From positions 1,860 to 7,559 of the forward strand of contig DUIM01000095.1 of NCBI GenBank assembly GCA_013330355.1: 5,700 nt of DNA, written 5' to 3'. The notes under the pieces are model-generated. The model was not told where the DNA came from, did no database searches, and saw only the letters and a list, made by a program, of their open reading frames with translations. Made by a program: the position numbers and the translations under genes. Below, piece after piece: positions 1 through 5,635 of the stretch; positions within the stretch are counted from its first letter, which is position 1; every line of letters starts with the position of its first letter. The stretch comes from Methanosarcinales archaeon (GTDB lineage Archaea > Halobacteriota > Methanosarcinia > Methanosarcinales > Methanocomedenaceae).

Positions 1-63
1 ACGACCACCAGCACCGCCACCACGACCACCAGCACCGCCACCACGACCGCCTGCACCGCCACC
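1..63 (-). repeat. Three tandem 21-bp repeats coding a GGGAGGR tail in S4
   Basis: Units lie at 1-21, 22-42 and 43-63. Units 1 and 2 are identical over all 21 bases; unit 3 differs at two (bases 49 and 52). Each unit encodes Gly-Gly-Gly-Ala-Gly-Gly-Arg on the minus strand, in frame with S4. The near identity at DNA level, not only in protein, suggests recent expansion by slippage. More units may lie left of base 1. Confidence 0.95.
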
Positions 64-660
64 GCGGCGACCGCGACCACGTCTTCTGTCTTCCTGTACT
101 TCTTCGATCTGGGCGATCTCTTTCAGGACGATCTGGGCCGGCCGCTGAACATGTGACTCGCTCTTGAGTGGAGAGTTCAGGTAGTATTCGATCTTCAGTT
201 CTTCTTCCTTTGTCAGCATATAGCCAGGCACTGTAATTTTCTTACCCTCTATCGCTATGTGGCCGTGTGTGATAAACTGGCGTGACTGTCTAAGTGTATT
301 AGCAAATCCCTGCCTGTAAACCTGTGTCTGGAGCCTGCGGTCCAGGAAGTTCCTTGTCTCAAGTGCAAGGATATCGTCAAGCCCGCCTTCCGGGGACAGT
401 ATACCGTACCGCTTGAGTTTGGCCAGGATATCGTCTGATTTCTGCTTGACATGCCCGGTCAACTCACCTTCAGTGATCCCTGCCAGCATTTCCATGGCAG
501 ACCTGCGATAATTCCGAAGCAGACTCTGTGCTTTCCAGACTTCACGTTTATTCCTGAGTCCGTATGTCTTAACATGCCCAACCTCTTCAGCCAACCTGGC
601 AGCTTGCCAGGGGTGTCTGGGTGTGTCATATGATTTTGTATTCTTACCTGGGTATCCCAT
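1..660 (-). CDS. rps4: 30S ribosomal protein S4 (uS4), archaeal type, 3' end outside the window
   Basis: Primary rRNA-binding protein of the small subunit that organises the 5' domain of 16S rRNA. The frame is open over 220 codons down to base 1, so the C-terminus is missing. It opens [19 protein letters not shown], the usual archaeal S4 start with the conserved HPWQ. The S4 RNA-binding domain lies at about residues 108-165 (RRLQTQVYR, then [17 protein letters not shown]). The start at 660 is fixed by that N-terminus and by a GGTGA ribosome binding site (minus strand, 667-671) six bases upstream. It begins 13 nt after the S13 stop codon, the normal archaeal S13-S4 order, so the two are one transcript; S11 and an RNA polymerase subunit would be expected beyond the left edge. 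Odd point: from about residue 192 the protein becomes an Arg/Gly tail followed by three GGGAGGR heptads, beyond the conserved S4 fold. Identity is secure; the role of the tail is unknown. Confidence 0.97.
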   Translation of the reverse strand, partial: MGYPGKNTKSYDTPRHPWQAARLAEEVGHVKTYGLRNKREVWKAQSLLRNYRRSAMEMLAGITEGELTGHVKQKSDDILAKLKRYGILSPEGGLDDILALETRNFLDRRLQTQVYRQGFANTLRQSRQFITHGHIAIEGKKITVPGYMLTKEEELKIEYYLNSPLKSESHVQRPAQIVLKEIAQIEEVQEDRRRGRGRRGGGAGGRGGGAGGRGGGAGGR

Positions 661-673
661 AAGATCTCACCGC

Positions 674-1144
674 CTATTTGGGCTTCCTCTTTACACCCAC
701 AGTAAGTCCTTTCCTGCCTGTGGATCTTGTTCTCTGGCCTCTCACCTTATGGCCGCGCTCGTGCCTGACACCCCGATATGACCTGGTCTTTTTCAGAGTG
801 TTCAGGTCCTCTGTTCTAGTAAGTAGAATATCTGTTGCGAGAATATGCTTGTCATCCCCGGTCAGTAAGTCTTTTCGCCTATTGAGCATCCATGTGGGTA
901 AAATGGATTCAATTTCCTCAATAGTCTTTTTCAATGAATCGATCTTTTCATCATCCATATACCCGATTGTAGCAGTCGGGTCAACATTGGATCTATCAGA
1001 AATAATACGTGCTATACGCCTGTTTATGCCCTTGATACCGGTAAGGGAATATTGTACGTTCTTTTTACCTTCAAGGTCAGTATTGGCGATACGCACTATA
1101 TGTTTAATTTCATCCTGTTCGCTATTCTCTTTTTTCGTTGCCAT
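674..1144 (-). CDS. rps13: 30S ribosomal protein S13 (uS13)
   Basis: Head protein of the small subunit that contacts P-site tRNA and bridges to the large subunit. The product is 156 residues, typical for archaea, where S13 is longer than the bacterial ~120. Visible landmarks are [20 protein letters not shown] at residues 15-34, a GIKGINRR helix-hairpin segment at 37-44, [16 protein letters not shown] at 85-100, and the S13 signature [20 protein letters not shown] at 121-140, ending in a basic tail. The frame stays open upstream to an ATG at 1291, but I choose 1144: MATKKENS is a normal archaeal S13 start, GGAGG lies 11 nt upstream (minus strand, 1156-1160), and the upstream translation has no S13 character. 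The stop is TAG at 674-676, 13 nt before S4, so the genes form an operon with S13 first. Untranslated leader structures precede it. Confidence 0.97.
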   Translation of the reverse strand: MATKKENSEQDEIKHIVRIANTDLEGKKNVQYSLTGIKGINRRIARIISDRSNVDPTATIGYMDDEKIDSLKKTIEEIESILPTWMLNRRKDLLTGDDKHILATDILLTRTEDLNTLKKTRSYRGVRHERGHKVRGQRTRSTGRKGLTVGVKRKPK

Positions 1145-1201
1145 CTTATTAGTTTCCTCCGATAGGAACCTATTTCCTATAGCCCCGGAGCATTTGTCCG
1201 G
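1145..1201 (-). promoter_or_regulatory. S13 mRNA leader with two tandem hairpins and Shine-Dalgarno site
   Basis: Read on the minus strand, a CCGGA/TCCGG stem (1185-1189 with 1197-1201, 7-nt loop) is followed by a perfect 7-bp stem ATAGGAA/TTCCTAT (1162-1168 with 1174-1180, 5-nt loop). The second stem ends one base before the GGAGG ribosome binding site at 1156-1160. The placement would let folding or a bound protein affect S13 start-codon access. In bacteria, S4 represses its operon by binding an S13 leader pseudoknot; whether anything comparable happens here is inference. Confidence 0.5.
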
Positions 1202-1210
1202 CGCCGCCCA

Positions 1211-1218
1211 ACATATTT
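1211..1218 (-). promoter_or_regulatory. Candidate TATA box for the S13-S4 operon (proximal)
   Basis: The minus strand reads CAAAATATGTT here (plus 1211-1220). A start about 25 bp downstream would fall near 1190 and give a leader of about 45 nt that keeps the hairpin next to the ribosome binding site. A competing A/T box, TTTTTTAAG on the minus strand at 1297-1305, would give a leader of about 130 nt. The sequence alone does not decide between them. Confidence 0.3.
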
Positions 1219-1299
1219 TGAGCGCGGTTATCTCTTTGATGTGGACGCCAGCTAAACGTACGTCTACTAAAGATACAGCCCTTAGATGCATTGCTACTT

Positions 1300-1329
1300 A
1301 AAAAACCTTGTGCAACCTTGCACAGGTTT
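1300..1329 (-). terminator. Hairpin plus T6 after the helicase gene; also a 16-bp dyad
   Basis: Nine bases after the helicase stop codon, the minus strand folds into an 11-bp stem (1319-1329 with 1303-1314, one bulged base, 4-nt loop) ending in six T residues (1305-1300). This is the form of an intrinsic terminator, although archaeal polymerases mainly need the T tract. The core is also a perfect dyad, TGTGCAA-CC-TTGCACA (1309-1324), which would fit a dimeric regulator, and it overlaps the distal candidate TATA box of the ribosomal operon. The terminator reading is preferred because of the T tract and its position. Confidence 0.6.
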
Positions 1330-1338
1330 CGAAAAATC

Positions 1339-4300
1339 TTATCCGCAGTACAGATTATACCCGCAGCGTTTACATACCGAGTCATCATCAATCCTGTCAA
1401 ACCCGTACCGGTAATCATGAAGTATATTATCTGCCGCATCTGTCATATCTGACAGGGCATCATTATCCAGCGGTTTCACCCTGGGGGCAGTGTATTCCTC
1501 ACCGTCCAGTTCATACACCCTGGGTTTTTCCTTTGCCAGCAACTCCAGTCTCAGCTTCTGCACCTTGTATCCGGGATACATATGTTCGAACCCGTGTGCG
1601 TATAAAAGTAATTGTCTTGACCTTTCACCAGGTCCGGGTTCATTCCCTGTCTTATAATCAATGATCTCCACTTCATTATCTGACCCTGGTATCAGGTCGA
1701 TCCTGTCAATGAAACCCTTGAACCGGTGGTCCCCCAGCAGTACAGTAAATCTCTTTTCCACCACCATGTTATTTGGAATAGTATCTTTATTGCGCTGCCA
1801 GAACACATCCAGTAAGGGCTTTGCATTTGCCGTTTCCACCCATTTCCATTTATCCTCCTTTGAAAGTGCGAGAGTGATCTCATCAAGCTGTTTTCTAGTC
1901 GAGACCTTCCGGCGTACAGCTTTTTCCAGGACCTTGTGCACGAAACTTCCGATATTCATGGCCCCGTCACTCTTTTCCATATCACGGGTAGGCATGCCAA
2001 GTATATGCTGTAACTCGTACTTTTTGGGACATTCCGAATAAGTGTTCACTGCCGAAACACTGAATACAATATCTGAAGGAGGGGTAATACCTTCATTACT
2101 CCGATCCCTGTCCAGTATCTCCTCTGCATGTCCGGCAGGGTCCAGTTCACCCCAGTTACCATTAATAATACCAAGATAATCCTCCCCGTTACCATCCCTC
2201 AATGCATGGTATGCCAGCAGGTGCCCCATACTCTCCTCAAATGAACCTGAGTCAAGGGATTCAATAACCAGCTTTTTCCTGTGGGTCTTGATGCGCTCAA
2301 GCTCACTGTCCCTGATAACCTCCCTTGTACTAACCTCGCTGTCGTGCAGGTATGTGATATCAGGTACATCCACTTCATCCTGGTCCTTGAGCCTCCAGTT
2401 GTCATATCCAATGCCAACCAGGAATTCAGATGGATGGCGCTCCCGTGCACCGTACCGGATACCAAGTGTAAGGTACAGATGTTCTCTTGCCCTGGTCATT
2501 GCCACATAGCACAGCCTTCGCTCTTCTTCAAGTTTGATCTCCCGTTTCAGTTCACGTATGGCACTCAACCGTTTGGACCTGGAACTGAAATCCTGACTCA
2601 ACATGTCACGGTACATGTCTATAAGTTCAATAGGTATCAATGGCTCAACACCGCCCCTGAATAGTGGGAATCGGTCCTTTGCCATATTTGTCACAAATAC
2701 AGTATTGAACTCCAGTCCCTTGGATGAATGGATGGTCATGAGATTCACTGCATCTTCTTCCAGTATCCTTGCAGCCGGCGGGTTCTTGCCCATCTCATCC
2801 AGTATCTCAAGGTATGCAATAAACCCGCCCAGTTCCCTGCCGTGTGAGGTTTCGAATTTCATAGCCATTTCATGCAGGTTCCTCAGGTTCAGCATAGCTT
2901 CCCTGTTCTCCCTGGTATCGTCGTGGGTGAACTGGCGGCTTAAGCCCGATGCGTCCAGTATTTCTATCAAGATATCAGAAACGTCCAGTACAAGTTTATC
3001 TTTTAACCCATCTATCCGGCTTTTCATCTGCTTCACTACCTGCTGTCCTGATGGTGATAAGCCCAGTTCACTGAAATGGTTGTAGATGGCATCCTGGAAA
3101 GAGACCCAGTGCTTTTTAAGGTACTCGCCAATAATGATGGAATCCCCTGTATCAAGTGCATGGTTGTAGTGGAACAGCCTCCACCAGCTTTCCGTACCCC
3201 TTGCTTTGGGATTGGCCAGGTTGTCCAGCACGTACAGGTAGGCCAGAGCGGTCTTGGTCTCGGGGCGCTTTAAAAAATCAGTATCATCCTTCACACGTAC
3301 AGCATGTCCCCTTCTTTCCAGTGCCTGCCTTATCCTGCGCCCCTGTGAATGTGTCCGGTACAGTACGGCAATATCCGGGAGGTCCACTCCGTGTTCCAGG
3401 CATGTCTCGACCTGTTCCACAATGTACCTGGCTTCTTCGTTCTCGTCAGCGGTCTCAACAATGTGCACATCTTTCCCCTCAACTTCATCGTTGTTATGAA
3501 GCTGGATAAGCAGGTCCGTCTGGTCAGGGCTGTAGTTGCGCCGTATCAGGTCATGGGATACCCGTAGTATCTTATTAGTGGAACGAAAACTCATGTCCAG
3601 GGAAACAACGTCGTCAGATCCGACATCAAAGTTCTGTATAAACTCCTGTATGTTATTTGTGTAGGCACCCCTGAATGCGTAGATGGTCTGGTTGGGGTCT
3701 GCCACCACTGTCACGTTCTTCTCTTTCCCTGCCAGGAGTCTGATCAGTTCGAACTGGACATAGTTGGTATCCTGGAATTCATCAATGATGATATATTTAT
3801 ACCTGTCAGTGGCCCCGTGGGTCCCGTATGTGTGCAGGAACTCCAGTGCCTTCTTGTTCAGGTCGCCATAATCCAGTGCATTCCTCTTCTTCTTACCGGC
3901 CTCGTACCGTTTCCAGGTATGCACCATATCCCTGTACCTGGCATATTCCGTATATTCCTCGTTGAAGCGTATCCAGCCCTTTTTTTCCTCTTTCAATGCC
4001 TTCTTTTTTGCATCGTCCAGCAGGTGGAAGGTGTTCAGCCGGGTGGTGTTGTCATGGTACATCTGCTCCCATTTGCCCTCATCCGGTTCCATTTCCCTGA
4101 GTAACTGTTTTCGTCCCTGCAGGAAATCCTCCATGTTCTCGATGGTGATGTTCAGGTCCTTGGCTTTGGAGATGGATGAAGTGTACAGTGTCGCATCCCT
4201 GATATTTATGCCAAACTTCATGTGCAGCATAATGGAAGTGTCCACGTCTTCCAGGATGGAGAACTCGGGGGACACACCGCACTTGTCGGCATTCTCCCTG

Positions 4301-4587
4301 ATGACCTCTGCACAGAAGGAATGGAATGTACTGACATGTACTTCCAGACCTCCCAGGAGCTGCTCGACCTTGGCCTTCATGTGCCCGGCAGCTTCCCTTG
4401 AGAAGGTAAGGGCAAGTATCTGGCTCGGGTCTATACCCTGTTCTTTTACCATGTAGGCTATCTTTGTAGTAATGGTGGTGGTCTTGCCTGTGCCCGCACC
4501 TGCCAGTATTAATAGGGGTCCGTGGGTGTGCTGTATTGCAGCAAGCTGCCTTTGGGTTGATGTGGTGAGTAGTGCTTCCAGTGTCAT
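1339..4587 (-). CDS. UvrD/AddA-type DNA helicase fused to an iron-sulfur PD-(D/E)XK nuclease
   Basis: ATP-driven DNA translocase and nuclease, probably processing double-strand DNA ends for recombination or degrading foreign DNA. The 1082-residue product shows the superfamily 1A motifs in order: TQRQLAAIQ (Q motif, 11-19), AGAGTGKT (Walker A, Lys35), LALTFSREAAGHM (Ia, 58-70), VSTFHSF (85-91), IIIDEFQDT (II, 266-274), VADPNQTIYAFRGA (III, 295-308), SFRST (IV, 333-337), LMTIHSSKGLEF (V, 616-627) and YVAMTRAREHL (VI, 694-704). A RecB/AddB-like nuclease follows: SVSAVNTYSECPKKY at 843-857, GSFVHKVLE (His884), GFIDRID (Asp961), IIDYKT (Asp977, Lys979) and RQLLLYA at 991-997. Cys853, 1072, 1075 and 1081 match the four-cysteine Fe-S staple of AddB, with C-x2-C-x5-C at the very end. 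No motif is broken. The start suits the Q motif spacing; the upstream Shine-Dalgarno match is weak. It appears to be its own transcript, with a terminator-like hairpin after its stop. AddA itself lacks this cysteine set, so I give no symbol. Confidence 0.93.
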   Translation of the reverse strand: MTLEALLTTSTQRQLAAIQHTHGPLLILAGAGTGKTTTITTKIAYMVKEQGIDPSQILALTFSREAAGHMKAKVEQLLGGLEVHVSTFHSFCAEVIRENADKCGVSPEFSILEDVDTSIMLHMKFGINIRDATLYTSSISKAKDLNITIENMEDFLQGRKQLLREMEPDEGKWEQMYHDNTTRLNTFHLLDDAKKKALKEEKKGWIRFNEEYTEYARYRDMVHTWKRYEAGKKKRNALDYGDLNKKALEFLHTYGTHGATDRYKYIIIDEFQDTNYVQFELIRLLAGKEKNVTVVADPNQTIYAFRGAYTNNIQEFIQNFDVGSDDVVSLDMSFRSTNKILRVSHDLIRRNYSPDQTDLLIQLHNNDEVEGKDVHIVETADENEEARYIVEQVETCLEHGVDLPDIAVLYRTHSQGRRIRQALERRGHAVRVKDDTDFLKRPETKTALAYLYVLDNLANPKARGTESWWRLFHYNHALDTGDSIIIGEYLKKHWVSFQDAIYNHFSELGLSPSGQQVVKQMKSRIDGLKDKLVLDVSDILIEILDASGLSRQFTHDDTRENREAMLNLRNLHEMAMKFETSHGRELGGFIAYLEILDEMGKNPPAARILEEDAVNLMTIHSSKGLEFNTVFVTNMAKDRFPLFRGGVEPLIPIELIDMYRDMLSQDFSSRSKRLSAIRELKREIKLEEERRLCYVAMTRAREHLYLTLGIRYGARERHPSEFLVGIGYDNWRLKDQDEVDVPDITYLHDSEVSTREVIRDSELERIKTHRKKLVIESLDSGSFEESMGHLLAYHALRDGNGEDYLGIINGNWGELDPAGHAEEILDRDRSNEGITPPSDIVFSVSAVNTYSECPKKYELQHILGMPTRDMEKSDGAMNIGSFVHKVLEKAVRRKVSTRKQLDEITLALSKEDKWKWVETANAKPLLDVFWQRNKDTIPNNMVVEKRFTVLLGDHRFKGFIDRIDLIPGSDNEVEIIDYKTGNEPGPGERSRQLLLYAHGFEHMYPGYKVQKLRLELLAKEKPRVYELDGEEYTAPRVKPLDNDALSDMTDAADNILHDYRYGFDRIDDDSVCKRCGYNLYCG

Positions 4588-4646
4588 TCTGCTTCTTCCA
4601 TCTTAATTCTTCTATCCTGTCTCTTTGTGAAGTTTTCTGTTTTTAT

Positions 4647-4684
4647 CTTACATGTAAGTCTACCTTTGAAGGTGTTCTTATATG
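4647..4684 (-). promoter_or_regulatory. Candidate helicase promoter: TATA box and 12-bp palindrome
   Basis: The minus strand has CATATAAG at 4684-4677, a fair TATA box. A start about 25 bp downstream, near 4655, falls inside the perfect palindrome CTTACATGTAAG (4647-4658), so a bound dimer could block transcription. An alternative box, AGATAAAAAC (around 4648-4639), would place the palindrome immediately upstream of it instead. In either case the palindrome sits in the core promoter. The leader would be about 30-65 nt. Confidence 0.4.
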
Positions 4685-4912
4685 ACGTCCCTCCTCACAA
4701 AACCACATCATTCATACTACAATCTCGACCTCGGGCATACACCAGCGATCCACGAAGTCACCGACCCCGGATTTCGCTTTCGTTCAAATCCGAGGCATCT
4801 CGTGAGCGCATGAAACTTGCCATTAACAATAAATATATATTCTCGTTTAACTATTTACAAGGAACAACATTAGGACATATAATAAAATTATTAATATAAA
4901 AATATATGAAGC

Positions 4913-4966
4913 AGAAAAACTATATATACTAATCATATCTACTTAATTAATTGTGAAATCGAGGTG
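4913..4966 (+). promoter_or_regulatory. Promoter and Shine-Dalgarno site of the 45-codon gene
   Basis: AGAAAAAC followed by TATATATAC (4913-4929) resembles an archaeal BRE plus TATA box. A start about 25 bp on, near 4950, leaves a leader of about 25 nt. GAGGTG at 4961-4966 lies 7 nt before the ATG, an optimal spacing. The agreement of the two signals is the main reason to call the short gene downstream. Confidence 0.6.
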
Positions 4967-4973
4967 TAAAAAT

Positions 4974-5111
4974 ATGGGATTTAGGAGATATTTTAAAACG
5001 TTCCACGAATCAAAATGTGATGAAGCGGGTCTGACATTAAGTGAAAAAGCCCTTCTAAAGAATTTTATAGAAGATAATCGAGACCTTCTTAAAACATTAG
5101 CTAAACTTTAA
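4974..5111 (+). CDS. Small protein of 45 residues, function unknown
   Basis: I do not recognise this protein. It opens MGFRRYFKTFHESKCDEAGL and continues into a charged, leucine-rich second half (residues 20-45, TLSEKALLKNFIEDNRDLL) that looks like one or two amphipathic helices. It has a single cysteine (Cys15), no signal peptide and no membrane segment; basic and acidic residues are nearly balanced. The call rests on a well-placed Shine-Dalgarno site (GAGGTG, 7 nt upstream), a TATA box at the right distance, and a T-rich terminator directly after the TAA. It lies in AT-rich DNA, converging on the Doc/Fic gene with 17 bp between stop codons, so the two probably arrived together. It could be a small regulator or partner of that enzyme, but position alone does not show this because the genes are on opposite strands. 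Confidence 0.6.
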   Translation: MGFRRYFKTFHESKCDEAGLTLSEKALLKNFIEDNRDLLKTLAKL

Positions 5112-5130
5112 TTTTTATTTTTCATATTTT
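5112..5130 (+). terminator. T-rich terminator after the small gene
   Basis: Immediately after the TAA at 5109-5111 the plus strand reads TTTTTATTTTTCATATTTT, two T5 runs and a T4 run, the oligo-T form that stops archaeal RNA polymerase. It overlaps the stop codon of the converging Doc/Fic gene. The minus strand shows no equivalent T run here, so the Doc/Fic transcript may read into the antisense of the small gene. Confidence 0.6.
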
Positions 5131-5632
5131 ATAACCTCAATATTTTCAATATTAATGATAATATTGATATAATAGACTCATTTTTTATATTATGTAACTT
5201 AAATTGCAATTTCCCCATTTGTCGTGTATTAGAGATGAGCCACCCTTCTATTTCTTCCACTGTTGTTTCATATTGTGCAATTTTTAATAAATATTCAAGT
5301 CTTTCTTGTCTTTTCGCATTAACAAAGTACCTTTCAGATTCTAATATTATCGAAGCAATTCCAAAACCAGTTCTTTTATTTGCATTATAAAATGCATGCC
5401 TATGAGTTATAGAATGCAATGCAAAAGCAGCATTTTTAAATACATTATTGTTGTTGTTTAATTGGTAATAAACGAAGTTTTCAAGAGTTCCAATATCACG
5501 AACTCCTGGTGAATATTCGTCAGTCCCTTTATCTATTTCCATTAAAATATCATGGATTTTTATAATTTTTTCAGTAGTTAACTCAATCATAATTGTACAG
5601 TTATTGTCATCATAATCTATACAGTTTTTCAT
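5129..5632 (-). CDS. Doc/Fic-family protein (death-on-curing type toxin)
   Basis: Fic-fold enzymes transfer a nucleotide or phosphate to target proteins; phage P1 Doc phosphorylates elongation factor EF-Tu and is neutralised by Phd. The 167-residue product has the Doc-type opening helix TTEKIIKIHDILM (19-31), SPGVRDIGTLE (41-51), AAFALHSITHRH (68-79) and the catalytic loop HAFYNANKRTGF (79-90). The loop matches Doc's H-x-F-x-D-A-N-K-R-T apart from Asn83 in place of the usual metal-binding Asp/Glu. Residues 59-63 are five asparagines, and after about residue 138 comes a hydrophobic extension (NESIISILSLILKILRL) not typical of Doc. The start at 5632 follows a possible upstream stop by 3 nt. Met15 at 5590 is an alternative that suits the usual family N-terminus better; neither has a clear ribosome binding site. 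The gene is far more AT-rich than the ribosomal and helicase genes, suggesting transfer. No Phd-like antitoxin is visible. Confidence 0.85.
   Translation of the reverse strand: MKNCIDYDDNNCTIMIELTTEKIIKIHDILMEIDKGTDEYSPGVRDIGTLENFVYYQLNNNNNVFKNAAFALHSITHRHAFYNANKRTGFGIASIILESERYFVNAKRQERLEYLLKIAQYETTVEEIEGWLISNTRQMGKLQFKLHNIKNESIISILSLILKILRL
5137..5167. repeat. TCAATATT motif, two direct copies and one inverted
   Basis: TCAATATT occurs at 5137-5144 and 5146-5153, and its complement AATATTGA at 5160-5167. The second and third copies form a perfect 8-bp hairpin with a 6-nt loop. The cluster lies in the last codons of the Doc/Fic gene. It may be a protein site, an RNA hairpin protecting the 3' end, or a chance product of AT-rich DNA. 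Confidence 0.5.
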
Positions 5633-5635
5633 AGA

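Larger units (their letters stand above)
4588..4973. other. Divergent intergenic region, no convincing gene
   Basis: This 386-bp gap separates the helicase (minus) from the small plus-strand gene. Its left part holds the helicase promoter. Around 4695-4812 is a GC-richer patch with an inverted repeat CGGATTT/AAATCCG (4768-4774 with 4786-4792) and a CCTCGG/CCGAGG pair (4729-4734 with 4790-4795). From 4815 it turns very AT-rich up to the small gene. A 90-codon frame at 4627-4899 on the plus strand is open but has no ribosome binding site or family resemblance and crosses the helicase promoter, so I do not call it. Confidence 0.6.

Noticed and set aside
1145..1291. A 49-residue N-terminal extension of S13 from an ATG at 1291
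   Set aside because: The added residues have no S13 character, the ATG at 1144 has GGAGG upstream and gives a normal archaeal S13 start, and the stretch contains the leader hairpins and a candidate promoter.
678..1301. A 207-codon plus-strand open frame opposite S13
   Set aside because: It is the antisense shadow of the S13 gene and its leader; the product has no family resemblance and no ribosome binding site, while the minus strand encodes an unmistakable S13.
4728..4802. A tRNA gene or tRNA remnant, suggested by GTTCAAATCC at 4782-4791
   Set aside because: The T-arm stem pairs badly beyond the first base pair, and no acceptor or anticodon stem can be formed at the proper distances.
4627..4899. 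A 90-codon plus-strand frame in the gap
   Set aside because: No Shine-Dalgarno site, unusual composition that changes midway with the base composition, and it runs across the helicase promoter; most likely chance.
4588..5128. CRISPR array or insertion-sequence ends in the noncoding and AT-rich region
   Set aside because: There are no regularly spaced repeats of 24-40 bp, no transposase frame and no terminal inverted repeat pair that I could find by eye.
5119..5131. Doc/Fic active-site-inhibiting motif (S/T)xxxE(G/N) within the protein, which would make it self-regulated
   Set aside because: The nearest candidate, around residues 123-130 (TTVEEIEG), has Val where Ser or Thr is needed relative to Glu129, so the motif is not met.
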